Positions 1 through 4,772 are shown, counted from the first letter of the stretch. The stretch: 24,014 nucleotides of DNA from a virus (IMGVR_UViG_3300017917_000526:1-24014); one strand, 5' to 3'. Numbers and translations: made by a program. The notes: a model not told the origin generated them from the sequence alone.

Positions 1-68
1 ACACCCATTGGCAAAGACATAAAGTCTATATACTCCTGTGCTGGAGTTTGTAATACAATAGTCTCCAT
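1..68 (-). CDS. N-terminus of an unknown protein, cut by the left edge
   Basis: An ATG on the minus strand (66-68) opens a frame that runs off the window and begins METIVLQTPAQEYIDFM. Only 22 residues are visible, so no family can be named. The start follows an A-rich stretch (CTTATAGAAATG) like other leaders here and lies downstream of the terminator hairpin at 91-135, which suggests its own promoter within about 69-90. It is the last visible gene of the leftward arm. Confidence is moderate because the open frame is short. Confidence 0.5.
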   Translation of the reverse strand, partial: METIVLQTPAQEYIDFMSLPMG

Positions 69-90
69 TTCTATAAGATTTTTGTGTGAA

Positions 91-135
91 ATAAAAATGT
101 GTGAGCCCTTTGACGTTATCTCCAGGCTTCACACA
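91..135 (-). terminator. factor-independent terminator of the leftward operon
   Basis: Read on the minus strand, TGTGTGAAGCC (125-135) pairs with GGCTCACACA (98-107) around a loop of about 17 nt, giving a ten-pair stem with one bulged A. TTTTTAT follows immediately. The hairpin plus U-run lies just past the stop of the 73-aa gene at 144-365 and probably ends that transcript. Confidence 0.7.
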
Positions 136-143
136 AAATAAAC

Positions 144-365
144 TTATACATATTGTTCAAAATAGTCTTGATTATGCATATAATACTCTCTTGTTGGGAA
201 TATTGCTATCCACCAACCAAAGAATATTGTATATGCCATAAACCATCCATGGTCTGAAATAACAGCATAATAGCTGTCATTCCATAGAAGTCCTACTAAA
301 GACATTAAGAAGAACATGCCCATAAATGTGGTTGTGTAAATAAGAATGATAATTAAACTTTTCAT
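144..365 (-). CDS. small two-helix membrane protein, unknown function
   Basis: This 73-residue protein has two hydrophobic segments, about residues 3-27 (MKSLIIILIYTTTFMGMFFL and following) and about 40-56 (WFMAYTIFFGWWIAIF), separated by a short polar loop with an acidic, Tyr-rich tail. It is likely an inner-membrane protein. Its start lies 3 nt after the stop of the 58-aa membrane gene upstream, so the two are probably co-transcribed and perhaps act together. A terminator follows. Size and topology would fit a holin, a superinfection-immunity factor or another host-envelope protein, but nothing in the sequence picks one. I do not recognise a family. Confidence 0.65.
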   Translation of the reverse strand: MKSLIIILIYTTTFMGMFFLMSLVGLLWNDSYYAVISDHGWFMAYTIFFGWWIAIFPTREYYMHNQDYFEQYV

Positions 366-368
366 GTT

Positions 369-545
369 TTACCAATTTTTTGCTGTGTAAGAATACCATT
401 TAGTAAATCTTACATGTTTGTTAATAAATCTTGTTCCAATAAATAGGTCATCTACAGAGAATCTGTATAACCAAAAGATGCCTCCTAATACAAAGGACAG
501 TATAAAGAGGAATGCAAACACTGGAAGGATGAGAATGTGTCTCAT
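369..545 (-). CDS. 58-aa single-pass membrane protein
   Basis: Minus-strand ATG (543-545) to TAA (369-371). The protein begins MRHILILPVFAFLFILSFVL and has one hydrophobic helix over about residues 3-26, followed by a basic and aromatic tail (FINKHVRFTKWYSYTAKNW). The leader AATTAAACATG is A-rich, as elsewhere in this genome. The stop lies 3 nt before the start of the next membrane protein (144-365), so the two form a pair. A signal-anchor or inner-membrane location is inferred from hydrophobicity. No family recognised. Confidence 0.6.
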   Translation of the reverse strand: MRHILILPVFAFLFILSFVLGGIFWLYRFSVDDLFIGTRFINKHVRFTKWYSYTAKNW

Positions 546-567
546 GTTTAATTGTTTTAATGTGTGA

Positions 568-705
568 TTAATAACCCAACAGTTCTAGATCAGAACGGTC
601 GGCTTTTACTGTTACGATTTCTTTGTTAATGCTAACATCGTAGAAGAATGTAGCAACAGTCTTAAAGAAGTAGAATTCTTTAATTGAGAGATGAATTTTC
701 TTCAT
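568..705 (-). CDS. 45-aa unknown small protein
   Basis: Minus-strand ATG (703-705) to TAA (568-570), beginning MKKIHLSIKEFYFFKTVATF. It is a small, mixed-charge soluble protein with no recognised domain. Its upstream region is distinctive: TAACCCTTAAATTT sits 22 nt before the ATG, the same element and spacing seen ahead of the major capsid gene and the gene at 23833. That supports real, probably strong expression. A structured region (745-821) separates it from the lipoprotein gene upstream; the two membrane-protein genes follow downstream. Confidence 0.55.
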   Translation of the reverse strand: MKKIHLSIKEFYFFKTVATFFYDVSINKEIVTVKADRSDLELLGY

Positions 706-713
706 TTTATATG

Positions 714-729
714 AAATTTAAGGGTTAAA
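714..729 (-). promoter_or_regulatory. TAACCCTTAAATTT leader element
   Basis: The minus strand reads TTTAACCCTTAAATTT, 22 nt (first T of TAACCC to the A of ATG) before the start at 705. Near-identical elements at the same distance precede the capsid gene and the last gene of the window. It lies between any promoter and the start codon, so a role in translation initiation or mRNA stability is the simplest reading. Confidence 0.45.
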
Positions 730-744
730 GAATACATGTTTTAC

Positions 745-821
745 GTGAGCCCATCTGTGGGCTCTATAACATACCAATACATTATATACTGTTATATTAT
801 AGAGCCCACCAGTGAGCCCAT
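745..821. repeat. nested repeats: 13-bp inverted repeat inside 10-bp direct repeats
   Basis: GTGAGCCCAT occurs at 745-754 and 812-821 as a direct repeat. Between them lies a perfect 13-bp inverted repeat, GTGGGCTCTATAA (757-769) and TTATAGAGCCCAC (797-809). The left direct repeat can also pair with the start of the left arm (GAGCCCA with TGGGCTC, 4-nt loop), so two mutually exclusive hairpins are possible. The 27-nt loop holds a minus-strand match to the recurring AGTATATTATATT motif (778-790). The block sits between the lipoprotein gene and the 45-aa gene. It could be a terminator plus promoter, or an operator around a promoter. Confidence 0.55.
778..790 (-). promoter_or_regulatory. promoter-like AGTATATAATGTA motif
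   Basis: The minus strand reads AGTATATAATGTA, matching 10 of 13 positions of the element AGTATATTATATT found at 2331-2343 and 23785-23797. It lies in the loop between the arms of a 13-bp inverted repeat and ahead of the leader element at 714-729. The order motif, TAACCC element, ATG is the same as at 23785-23833. A promoter role is inferred from recurrence only. Confidence 0.35.
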
Positions 822-826
822 GGAGA

Positions 827-946
827 TTAGTATCTATGAAGTGGTTTATAGATAATATCTCTGTCTTTTGTTTCATAGCATCCGTACTTGTTAGCACAAG
901 AGCTTAATGTAACAACTGCTAGGATGATGATGAGGAACGTTTTCAT
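827..946 (-). CDS. 39-aa phage lipoprotein
   Basis: Minus-strand ATG (944-946) to TAA (827-829). The protein starts MKTFLIIILAVVTLSSC. It has a short basic N-terminus, a hydrophobic core and a lipobox L14-S15-S16-C17, the standard signal for lipoprotein processing by signal peptidase II. The mature peptide would be only 23 residues with a second Cys (CANKYGCYE). It would be anchored in a host membrane facing the periplasm or surface. Small lipoproteins are used by some phages in superinfection exclusion, and by others as lysis components (spanin or lysis lipoprotein); either is possible and neither is shown. Host-like micro-lipoproteins with similar SSC...KYGC cores occur in Bacteroidota, so acquisition from a host is also possible. 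It lies just downstream of the tRNA gene. Confidence 0.65.
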   Translation of the reverse strand: MKTFLIIILAVVTLSSCANKYGCYETKDRDIIYKPLHRY

Positions 947-965
947 GCGTGTGAAATTTGGTTAG

Positions 966-1037
966 TAGGTCCACCAGGAATCGAACCTGGATCTGGAGCT
1001 TAGAAGGCACCCGTTCTATCCTTTGAACTATAGACCC
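966..1037 (-). tRNA. tRNA-Arg (anticodon UCU)
   Basis: The minus strand folds as a complete 72-nt tRNA: acceptor GGGTCTA with TGGACCT (two G-U pairs), D arm GTTC-8 nt-GAAC, anticodon arm with loop CTTCTAA (anticodon TCT), a 4-nt variable loop, and T arm CCAGG-TTCGATT-CCTGG. The discriminator base is A, and CCA is not encoded. One U-U mismatch sits in the anticodon stem (pair 29:41). UCU reads AGA, the arginine codon used heavily in most genes here, so the tRNA probably supplements the host supply during infection. It lies between the 96-aa gene and the lipoprotein gene. Confidence 0.93.
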
Positions 1038-1046
1038 AAAAGAAAA

Positions 1047-1337
1047 TTAAGGATGTACGTCTTCTTCTGAAACATAGTAACGTGCATCCCTATGTATACT
1101 CCAATCTAATTGCTCCCATTGGATGAATTCGTCATATGAATAACCTATCTCTTCAGCCATGTTTTTAGAGATGTATTCTTCCCTTGTAACAGAAGCTTTA
1201 TACTCCTTCATAGGAGCATTTTGCTCTTCTGCATACTTATCTGCAGATTGTCTAGATGCAAATATCATACTTACGTGTACGTGATGATCCTCGTAAGACA
1301 TTCCATTGTCATAATAGACTAAATAAACTTTTTCCAT
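1047..1337 (-). CDS. 96-aa conserved-type hypothetical protein
   Basis: The soluble, acidic protein begins MEKVYLVYYDNGMSYEDHHV. The opening strand KVYLVYYDNGxSYED, followed by a segment like IFASRQSADKYAEEQN, resembles a group of small phage proteins in which a beta strand leads into a SxxxAxxY helix; I cannot name a verified family. The middle and C-terminus are rich in Glu, Tyr and Trp (YDEFIQWEQLDWS). The leader CTTATAAACATG is A-rich. A terminator sits upstream (1361-1390) and the tRNA gene 9 nt downstream, so the transcript may run into the tRNA. Confidence 0.65.
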   Translation of the reverse strand: MEKVYLVYYDNGMSYEDHHVHVSMIFASRQSADKYAEEQNAPMKEYKASVTREEYISKNMAEEIGYSYDEFIQWEQLDWSIHRDARYYVSEEDVHP

Positions 1338-1360
1338 GTTTATAAGTTTTAGTTGTGTGA

Positions 1361-1390
1361 AAAAAGAAAAGAGCCCTGTTACAGGCTCTT
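1361..1390 (-). terminator. factor-independent terminator
   Basis: On the minus strand AAGAGCC (1384-1390) pairs with GGCTCTT (1369-1375), extended by TGT/ACA across one bulge, and TTCTTTTTTC follows. It lies 3-33 nt past the stop of the 91-aa gene at 1394 and should end that transcript. The 96-aa gene that follows would then need its own promoter within 1338-1360 or depend on read-through. Confidence 0.8.
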
Positions 1391-1393
1391 ATA

Positions 1394-1669
1394 TCAGTGC
1401 ATTATATGATAGGCATCTTCTAATCTTTTATAAAGAGGTCCTAACAATACACCTTCTTCATTATAAACTAAGAGCCTAAGAACATCAGCATCCAGTTTAG
1501 TACCACCTAACATCTCCATGTTAATGTGGTCTATTTTATGACTACCTACATAGAAGCTAATACTCCAAGAATATCCATTATCTCTTTCTATCACTTTTAA
1601 TTCTGGATCTTCTGTTGTGGTTAATGTAGGAGCCCACCATCCTGTGTGTATAAAGTCTTTGTGTGACAT
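1394..1669 (-). CDS. 91-aa hypothetical protein
   Basis: The protein begins MSHKDFIHTGWWAPTLTTTE and is soluble, with alternating beta-type segments (ELKVIERDNGYSWSISFYVG) and a C-terminal helix (LYKRLEDAYHIMH). The leader AACAGTTAATTATG is A/T-rich with no Shine-Dalgarno. A terminator lies on each side (1743-1789 upstream, 1361-1390 downstream), so this gene is probably a single-gene transcription unit. No catalytic motif and no recognised family; an early host-takeover role would fit its place near the divergent control region but is only inference. Confidence 0.6.
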   Translation of the reverse strand: MSHKDFIHTGWWAPTLTTTEDPELKVIERDNGYSWSISFYVGSHKIDHINMEMLGGTKLDADVLRLLVYNEEGVLLGPLYKRLEDAYHIMH

Positions 1670-1742
1670 AATTAACTGTTTTTAAGGTTTATAGCTATCT
1701 GATCCGCCAAAAAATGGGTAGATGGACTAGTTTTGATGTTTA

Positions 1743-1789
1743 GAAAAAAGAAAGGATGTGGATCTACCATCACCATTAACCCACATCCT
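1743..1789 (-). terminator. strong factor-independent terminator
   Basis: On the minus strand AGGATGTGG (1781-1789) pairs perfectly with CCACATCCT (1753-1761) around a 19-nt loop, followed by TTCTTTTTTC (1743-1752). This is a 9-bp stem with U-run. It ends the transcript from the 86-aa gene after a roughly 90-nt untranslated tail carrying the ACGGTAA repeats. Confidence 0.82.
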
Positions 1790-1791
1790 AG

Positions 1792-1850
1792 ACGGTAAAA
1801 GTAACGGTAACAATAACGGTAACCCACTGATTATCAGCAGATTACCGTTA
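1792..1850. repeat. ACGGTAA repeats at 12-bp spacing plus inverted copy
   Basis: ACGGTAA occurs at 1792-1798, 1804-1810 and 1816-1822, exactly 12 bp apart, with an inverted copy (TTACCGT) at 1842-1848. TAACGGTAA (1814-1822) and TTACCGTTA (1842-1850) form a perfect 9-bp inverted repeat, and an identical TAACGGTAA lies at 1802-1810. The loop holds the palindrome CTGATTATCAG. Further TCGGTAA/TTACCG copies lie at 1874-1895. The block is non-coding and sits between a stop codon and a terminator. It could be an iteron-type replication or binding site, or a structured 3' untranslated region. Confidence 0.6.
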
Positions 1851-1874
1851 AGATGCCTGTACCTTCCACAGAAT

Positions 1875-1895
1875 CGGTAAACTTATTGTTTACCG
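1875..1895 (-). other. 8-bp hairpin enclosing a stop codon
   Basis: CGGTAAAC and GTTTACCG form a perfect 8-bp stem with a 5-nt loop, and the TAA stop (1883-1885) of the leftward 86-aa gene lies inside it. No U-run follows, so it is not a classical terminator. It contains the same GGTAA core as the repeats at 1792-1850 and may be part of the same system, or an mRNA 3'-end structure. Confidence 0.5.
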
Positions 1896-2143
1896 AGAGT
1901 CTCAACTACTTGAGATTTACTGTTGAAAGCCCAGATACTACCTGTAAGGTCATTACCCTTATCAGTTGTAAAGTTTGCTACCCCTACGTAGAGTGTCTTT
2001 TTGGTGTCTGTTTTCTCACCAAAGAAGACGGTACCAGCAGGTGTATACGCAAAGCGTCTACCTTTACCTTTAAGAATTTCAACATCATCCATTCCTACGA
2101 ACGTTAAGAATTCGTTCCACGGCATTGTATTTTTTATTTCCAT
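1883..2143 (-). CDS. 86-aa hypothetical protein, first gene of the leftward arm
   Basis: Probably starts at the ATG at 2141-2143 (MEIKNTMPWNEFLTFVGMDD) after CACAAATTTT. A longer frame to 2212 would add residues from a G-rich stretch unlike its neighbours, so I reject it. A second ATG six codons in (MPWNEFLTF) is also possible, with leader AAATACA. The body is beta-rich and ordinary in composition (GRRFAYTPAGTVFFGEKTDTKKTLYVG), ending VETLGKQ. No family recognised. It reads away from the divergent control region, so it may be among the first genes expressed. Its stop codon is inside a hairpin. Confidence 0.6.
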   Translation of the reverse strand: MEIKNTMPWNEFLTFVGMDDVEILKGKGRRFAYTPAGTVFFGEKTDTKKTLYVGVANFTTDKGNDLTGSIWAFNSKSQVVETLGKQ

Positions 2144-2234
2144 AAAATTTGTGCGGGGGGTTAAATCCGCTAAAAGTAAGCAGGGGAGCTGTTGGGTAGT
2201 AGGCCAACACACACTCTAACATAATAGTTTCTAT

Positions 2235-2300
2235 ATACGGGGGTATTTTATAGATATTCACATAAGGGGGATAAGTGGATTGTACAACATATGGGGGATA
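2235..2300 (+). repeat. three ATAnGGGGG blocks spaced exactly 27 bp
   Basis: ATACGGGGGTA (2235-2245), ATAAGGGGGATA (2262-2273) and ATATGGGGGATA (2289-2300) start exactly 27 bp apart in an AT-rich gap between divergent gene blocks. The sequence between the blocks is not conserved, so this is a spaced motif rather than a copied unit. Two more G-tracts (2155-2160 and 2183-2186) fall close to a 28-bp continuation of the spacing. The third block lies between the -33 and -7 elements of the promoter at 2280-2312. They look like operators for a phage regulator, or iterons of an origin. Confidence 0.6.
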
Positions 2301-2312
2301 GTAGTAAATTTG
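2280..2312 (+). promoter_or_regulatory. host-type (Bacteroidota) promoter for the rightward genes
   Basis: TTG (2280-2282) and TAAATTTG (2305-2312) are separated by 22 bp, fitting the primary-sigma promoter form of Bacteroidota (-33 TTG, -7 TAnnTTTG). Transcription would begin near 2317-2320, leaving a leader of about 25 nt to the ATG at 2344. A G5 block lies in the spacer, an obvious place for a repressor. This is the only strong host-type promoter I found on the rightward strand. Confidence 0.55.
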
Positions 2313-2330
2313 GAAAGTTTAAACATTTAA

Positions 2331-2343
2331 AGTATATTATATT
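2331..2343 (+). promoter_or_regulatory. recurring AGTATATTATATT motif
   Basis: AGTATATTATATT directly abuts the ATG at 2344 and is identical over 13 nt to 23785-23797, with variants at 778-790 (minus), 13766-13778 and 17781-17793. Every copy lies in one of the few true intergenic gaps ahead of a gene. If it is a phage promoter, this copy would give a leaderless or internally started mRNA; it may instead be part of the leader made from the promoter at 2280. Confidence 0.35.
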
Positions 2344-2580
2344 ATGAACAAAACAAGGATCCAACATTTTGACACAGAGGAAGGGGAAGAAAAGCTTTTG
2401 TCACATTACAGAATAACCACTAATCAATATGGTCAGGATGTTCCTGTCCCTGTAGTGGATGTTAGAGACGGTATTAGTTACCGTATTCTAGCATATAATA
2501 TGATTAGAGCATCCAACCGTTCTAAATACATGAATTATAATCAATATCACATATCACCTAAAAAACAAACAAGAATATGA
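2344..2580 (+). CDS. 78-aa hypothetical protein, first rightward gene
   Basis: The soluble protein begins MNKTRIQHFDTEEGEEKLLS and ends HISPKKQTRI. It mixes an acidic N-terminal segment with a basic, Asn/Tyr-rich C-terminal half (NRSKYMNYNQYH), with no recognised domain. It is first behind the promoter at 2280-2312 and is joined to the next gene by an ATGATG overlap (stop 2578-2580, start 2577-2579), indicating translational coupling. Its place beside the control region would suit a regulator binding the 27-bp-spaced G-blocks, but no helix-turn-helix is visible. Confidence 0.65.
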   Translation: MNKTRIQHFDTEEGEEKLLSHYRITTNQYGQDVPVPVVDVRDGISYRILAYNMIRASNRSKYMNYNQYHISPKKQTRI

Positions 2581-2891
2581 TGGTACATGAAACCAACGTG
2601 TGGTGTCACACAGATCCCAAGACAGCAGAGCTTACAGGAAAAACAGATGATGGTAAGTGGTTACCCTTTGTATTTAGTATGGAGATAGTGGAGGCTATTA
2701 AGCTTTCTACAGATGATGAAGAGAGTCCTCTTTATAACTGCACTACACTCTTCACTGTACAAAGTGACACTTTTATTATTAACACCCCCTTTGCAGAATT
2801 CTCAAAGAAGTTTGTACAATACAACTCTTTGATTATTATGAAATCAGATGATGATGTAGAATTAGGAGGAGATGATGATTTAGAACTGTAA
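2577..2891 (+). CDS. 104-aa hypothetical protein with acidic tail
   Basis: The protein begins MMVHETNVWCHTDPKTAELT. It has a predicted compact alpha/beta body up to about residue 88 and a strongly acidic tail with the pattern DDDVELGGDDDLEL. The start overlaps the previous stop by 4 nt. The early part (TGKTDDGKWLPFVFSMEIVEAIKL) reads like a small beta-sheet domain. Acidic C-terminal tails are typical of single-stranded-DNA-binding proteins and DNA mimics, but no OB-fold signature can be claimed. No family recognised. Confidence 0.6.
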   Translation: MMVHETNVWCHTDPKTAELTGKTDDGKWLPFVFSMEIVEAIKLSTDDEESPLYNCTTLFTVQSDTFIINTPFAEFSKKFVQYNSLIIMKSDDDVELGGDDDLEL

Positions 2892-2903
2892 AACACCAAC
2901 AAT

Positions 2904-3254
2904 ATGACAGTAGAACAAGTGGCTCAAGTGGCCCATGAAATTAACAGAGCTTATTGTATAAGCAGGGGGGATTTTTCTCAGGTGCAGTGGGACCATGCTC
3001 CAGAGTGGCAAGTGAAGTCTGCTATACACGGGGTGGATTTCCATCTTAACAATCCTGGTGCTAGTCCTTCTCTTAGCCATGAAGTGTGGATGAAAGAGAA
3101 GATAGCAGATGGCTGGGTGTATGGAGAGGAGAAAAGTTCTGAAAAGAAAACCCATCCTAGCATTGTGTCTTATACACAACTGCCTATAGAAGAACGTACA
3201 AAGGACCATTTATTTAAACAAGTGGTAGCTAGTTTAAAACAGTATATTCACTAA
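2904..3254 (+). CDS. RyR-domain protein
   Basis: About residues 6-105 match the RyR (ryanodine-receptor repeat, Pfam RyR type) pattern: VAHEINRAYCISRGDFSQVQWDHAPEW, then a Gly-Val and HLNNPGASPSLSHEVWMKEK, then DGWVYGEEKSSEKKTHP and YTQLPIEERTKDHLFKQVV. The signature residues WxxAPEW, SHExWxxEKxxDGWxYG, KTHPxxVxY and LPxExRxKDxLF are all present, and the 116-residue protein is little more than this domain. In animal channels the domain is structural; in bacteria and phages it occurs as small stand-alone proteins of unknown role, possibly ligand binding. The start follows the leader AAACACCAACAATATG. It is one of a row of small early-type genes, where host-interaction or counter-defence proteins are often found. 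Confidence 0.85.
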   Translation: MTVEQVAQVAHEINRAYCISRGDFSQVQWDHAPEWQVKSAIHGVDFHLNNPGASPSLSHEVWMKEKIADGWVYGEEKSSEKKTHPSIVSYTQLPIEERTKDHLFKQVVASLKQYIH

Positions 3255-3267
3255 AAAACCAATAAAC

Positions 3268-3600
3268 ATGTCAGAAGAACAAAAAGTACCAAGTAAGGAA
3301 GAGATTGTTAAATTTCTTCAAGAGCAAATTGATGTAAAGAAAGTGCAGTTTGAACTGCAAGATATTAACACTAAGTTGGCTGTAGCTAGAGCTGAAGAGT
3401 TGAAAGCTTTACAGTTCATTGGGCAGATGACCAATCCTCAGCCACCAGCTGATGCTCAACCTCACACCTTGACACAAGAAGATATGGACGAAAATCCAGA
3501 GCTTGCTGAACAAGGATTGAAGGTGGGAGACGAGGTATTGATCCCAAAAGAAATGGCTGAAGAAGTTGCAGAAAAAGCTAAACGTTCTTTAAAGAAATGA
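3268..3600 (+). CDS. 110-aa coiled-coil hypothetical protein
   Basis: The protein begins MSEEQKVPSKEEIVKFLQEQ. Residues 10-55 form a strongly heptad-like charged helix (QIDVKKVQFELQDINTKLAV), followed by a Pro/Gln-rich linker (NPQPPADAQPH) and a C-terminal segment ending in a basic helix (AEEVAEKAKRSLKK). It is probably an oligomeric soluble protein. The leader AAAAAACCAATAAACATG is the A-rich form shared with the scaffold and 338-aa genes. The stop overlaps the next start (ATGA), so it is coupled to the GNAT gene. Function unknown. Confidence 0.65.
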   Translation: MSEEQKVPSKEEIVKFLQEQIDVKKVQFELQDINTKLAVARAEELKALQFIGQMTNPQPPADAQPHTLTQEDMDENPELAEQGLKVGDEVLIPKEMAEEVAEKAKRSLKK

Positions 3601-4040
3601 TTCAAACTCTCTACAAACTAAGAGACTATAAAGAGACATTTGTTTTTGAAAAAGAACACCCTAAGGAATTACGGTGGGATGACAAGTATAAACTCTTTAT
3701 GTTTAACACTAAAGGAGAACGCTGTCAAGGAATTTGGTTTAGAGACAAAACCAAAGACATCCTTGTAGCAGAAGCCATTCTTACATGGCAGTCTTCTAAC
3801 GTTGTACATATAGATGGGTTTACAGTGTTGCCATCCCACCGTGGTCAGGGACTAGGATATAAGTTGATAGATGCTGTTATAGAATGGGCTGTCAATTCTG
3901 ATTATTCTATTCTGACAGGGGAAGCTAGAGAAGGAGCTAGTTGGCATATGTTCCAAAGTGTAGGAGCAGATGAGATATTAAAGTATAATAACTGGGGAGG
4001 AACCAATGAAACATATACAAGTTTTAAATTACAATTGTAA
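3597..4040 (+). CDS. GNAT-family N-acetyltransferase
   Basis: This 147-residue protein carries the acetyl-CoA binding motif of GCN5-related acetyltransferases: strand HIDGFTVLPSHRGQGLGYKL (71-90) with the pyrophosphate loop R82-G-Q-G-L-G87, followed by the helix LIDAVIEWAV. Downstream, ILTGEAREGASWHMFQSVGA gives the usual beta5 and an A..W..F..xGA acceptor-side helix. The reaction would be acetyl transfer from acetyl-CoA to an amine; the acceptor is unknown (protein, small molecule or antibiotic-like). Phage GNATs are thought to modify host proteins or take part in DNA-base modification, but neither is shown here. Coupled by ATGA to the gene before and TAATG to the gene after. Confidence 0.85.
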   Translation: MIQTLYKLRDYKETFVFEKEHPKELRWDDKYKLFMFNTKGERCQGIWFRDKTKDILVAEAILTWQSSNVVHIDGFTVLPSHRGQGLGYKLIDAVIEWAVNSDYSILTGEAREGASWHMFQSVGADEILKYNNWGGTNETYTSFKLQL

Positions 4041-4411
4041 TGGCTATAGTAAACCAAGTGGACAAGAGGGCAAGGATGAATAAATGGGATATTGTAAAAT
4101 ACCAGATCCTCACCTATTGTTACATAAATAAAATCAATGTTAGTGAGGCAGACTTAAACTGCCTTACATATTTAGCTTTAGAAGGAGAGCAAGAACTTAC
4201 AAGCTTCTGCCATAAAGCTCATGTAAAACATATATTTTCTTCTACGCAGTCTGTACGTAACTGCCTCACTAAAGCTGAGAAGAAAGACTTAATTAAGAAA
4301 GAAGGAAAGAATAAAAAAAAGATTTACATCAACCCTGATATAAAAGTGTTTTGTAAAGGAACCATTCTTCTTGATTTTAAATTTCTATCTGTTGAGACCC
4401 AAGAAAGCTAA
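4040..4411 (+). CDS. possible winged-helix DNA-binding protein
   Basis: This 123-residue basic protein begins MAIVNQVDKRARMNKWDIVK. The segment SSTQSVRNCLTKAEKKDLIKKEGKNKKKIYINPDI (about 67-102) has the helix-helix-wing shape of a winged-helix domain (SxxxxRxxLxxxxKxxLIxKxG...KxIxINP), close to proteins I associate with Bacteroidota phages and plasmids. It could bind DNA or be a structural or replication accessory. The start overlaps the GNAT stop (TAATG). Its 3' end overlaps the next gene by up to 41 nt. Confidence 0.55.
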   Translation: MAIVNQVDKRARMNKWDIVKYQILTYCYINKINVSEADLNCLTYLALEGEQELTSFCHKAHVKHIFSSTQSVRNCLTKAEKKDLIKKEGKNKKKIYINPDIKVFCKGTILLDFKFLSVETQES

Positions 4412-4772
4412 AGACTTTACACCAGAAGTTGCTGAAGAATTAAATATATCAGAAGATATTGTAAAAGATGTCGTAGATTATTATTGGAGAAGCATAAGAA
4501 AAAACCTTTCTTCATTAGAACATACACGCATACATCTAACAAATCTTGGTGACTTCACTATAAAGCACTGGAAGATTGATGGTATGATAGAGGGACTAGA
4601 GAAGTGGGAAGAGAATAATAAGTCAAGAGGACTTCAGAAAATAACAGAACGTTTTAAAACAGCTGAGAATCTTTACAATCTAAAGAAAGTGAAGACACTG
4701 TTACAAGAAGAAGAACAAAGAAAAGAATTTATTAAACTGCATAAATCTAAAACCAATGAGTCTGGGAGCTAA
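4371..4772 (+). CDS. HU/IHF-like DNA-binding protein, non-ATG start
   Basis: The body (NISEDIVKDVVDYYWRSIRK... HTRIHLTNLGDFTIKHWKID) matches the HU/IHF core, in which two helices lead to the sheet motif xIxLxNLGxFxxK. A long charged C-terminal helix follows (RGLQKITERFKTAENLYNLK). Such IHF-like subunits are known from crAss-like and other Bacteroidota phages and would bend or compact DNA during replication or packaging. No ATG lies in frame near the N-terminus. Candidate starts are TTG at 4371 or, more likely from the motif LRPKKAKDF, CTG/TTG at 4389-4394. It overlaps the preceding gene by 20-41 nt and the following gene by 17 nt. Confidence 0.65.
   Translation: MILNFYLLRPKKAKDFTPEVAEELNISEDIVKDVVDYYWRSIRKNLSSLEHTRIHLTNLGDFTIKHWKIDGMIEGLEKWEENNKSRGLQKITERFKTAENLYNLKKVKTLLQEEEQRKEFIKLHKSKTNESGS

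Noticed and set aside
1792-1895. CRISPR-like array.
   Set aside because: Repeat units are only 7-9 nt and spaced 12 bp, far too short, and no cas genes are present.
1853-2107. Rightward open frame of 84 codons opposite the 86-aa gene.
   Set aside because: Composition is unlike the other proteins (Cys-rich, antisense to a better frame), and its start lies in the repeat region. A shadow of the minus-strand gene.
2155-2297. G-quadruplex formed by the five G-tracts.
   Set aside because: Loops between tracts are over 20 nt, making a stable intramolecular quadruplex unlikely; equal spacing is better explained by protein binding.
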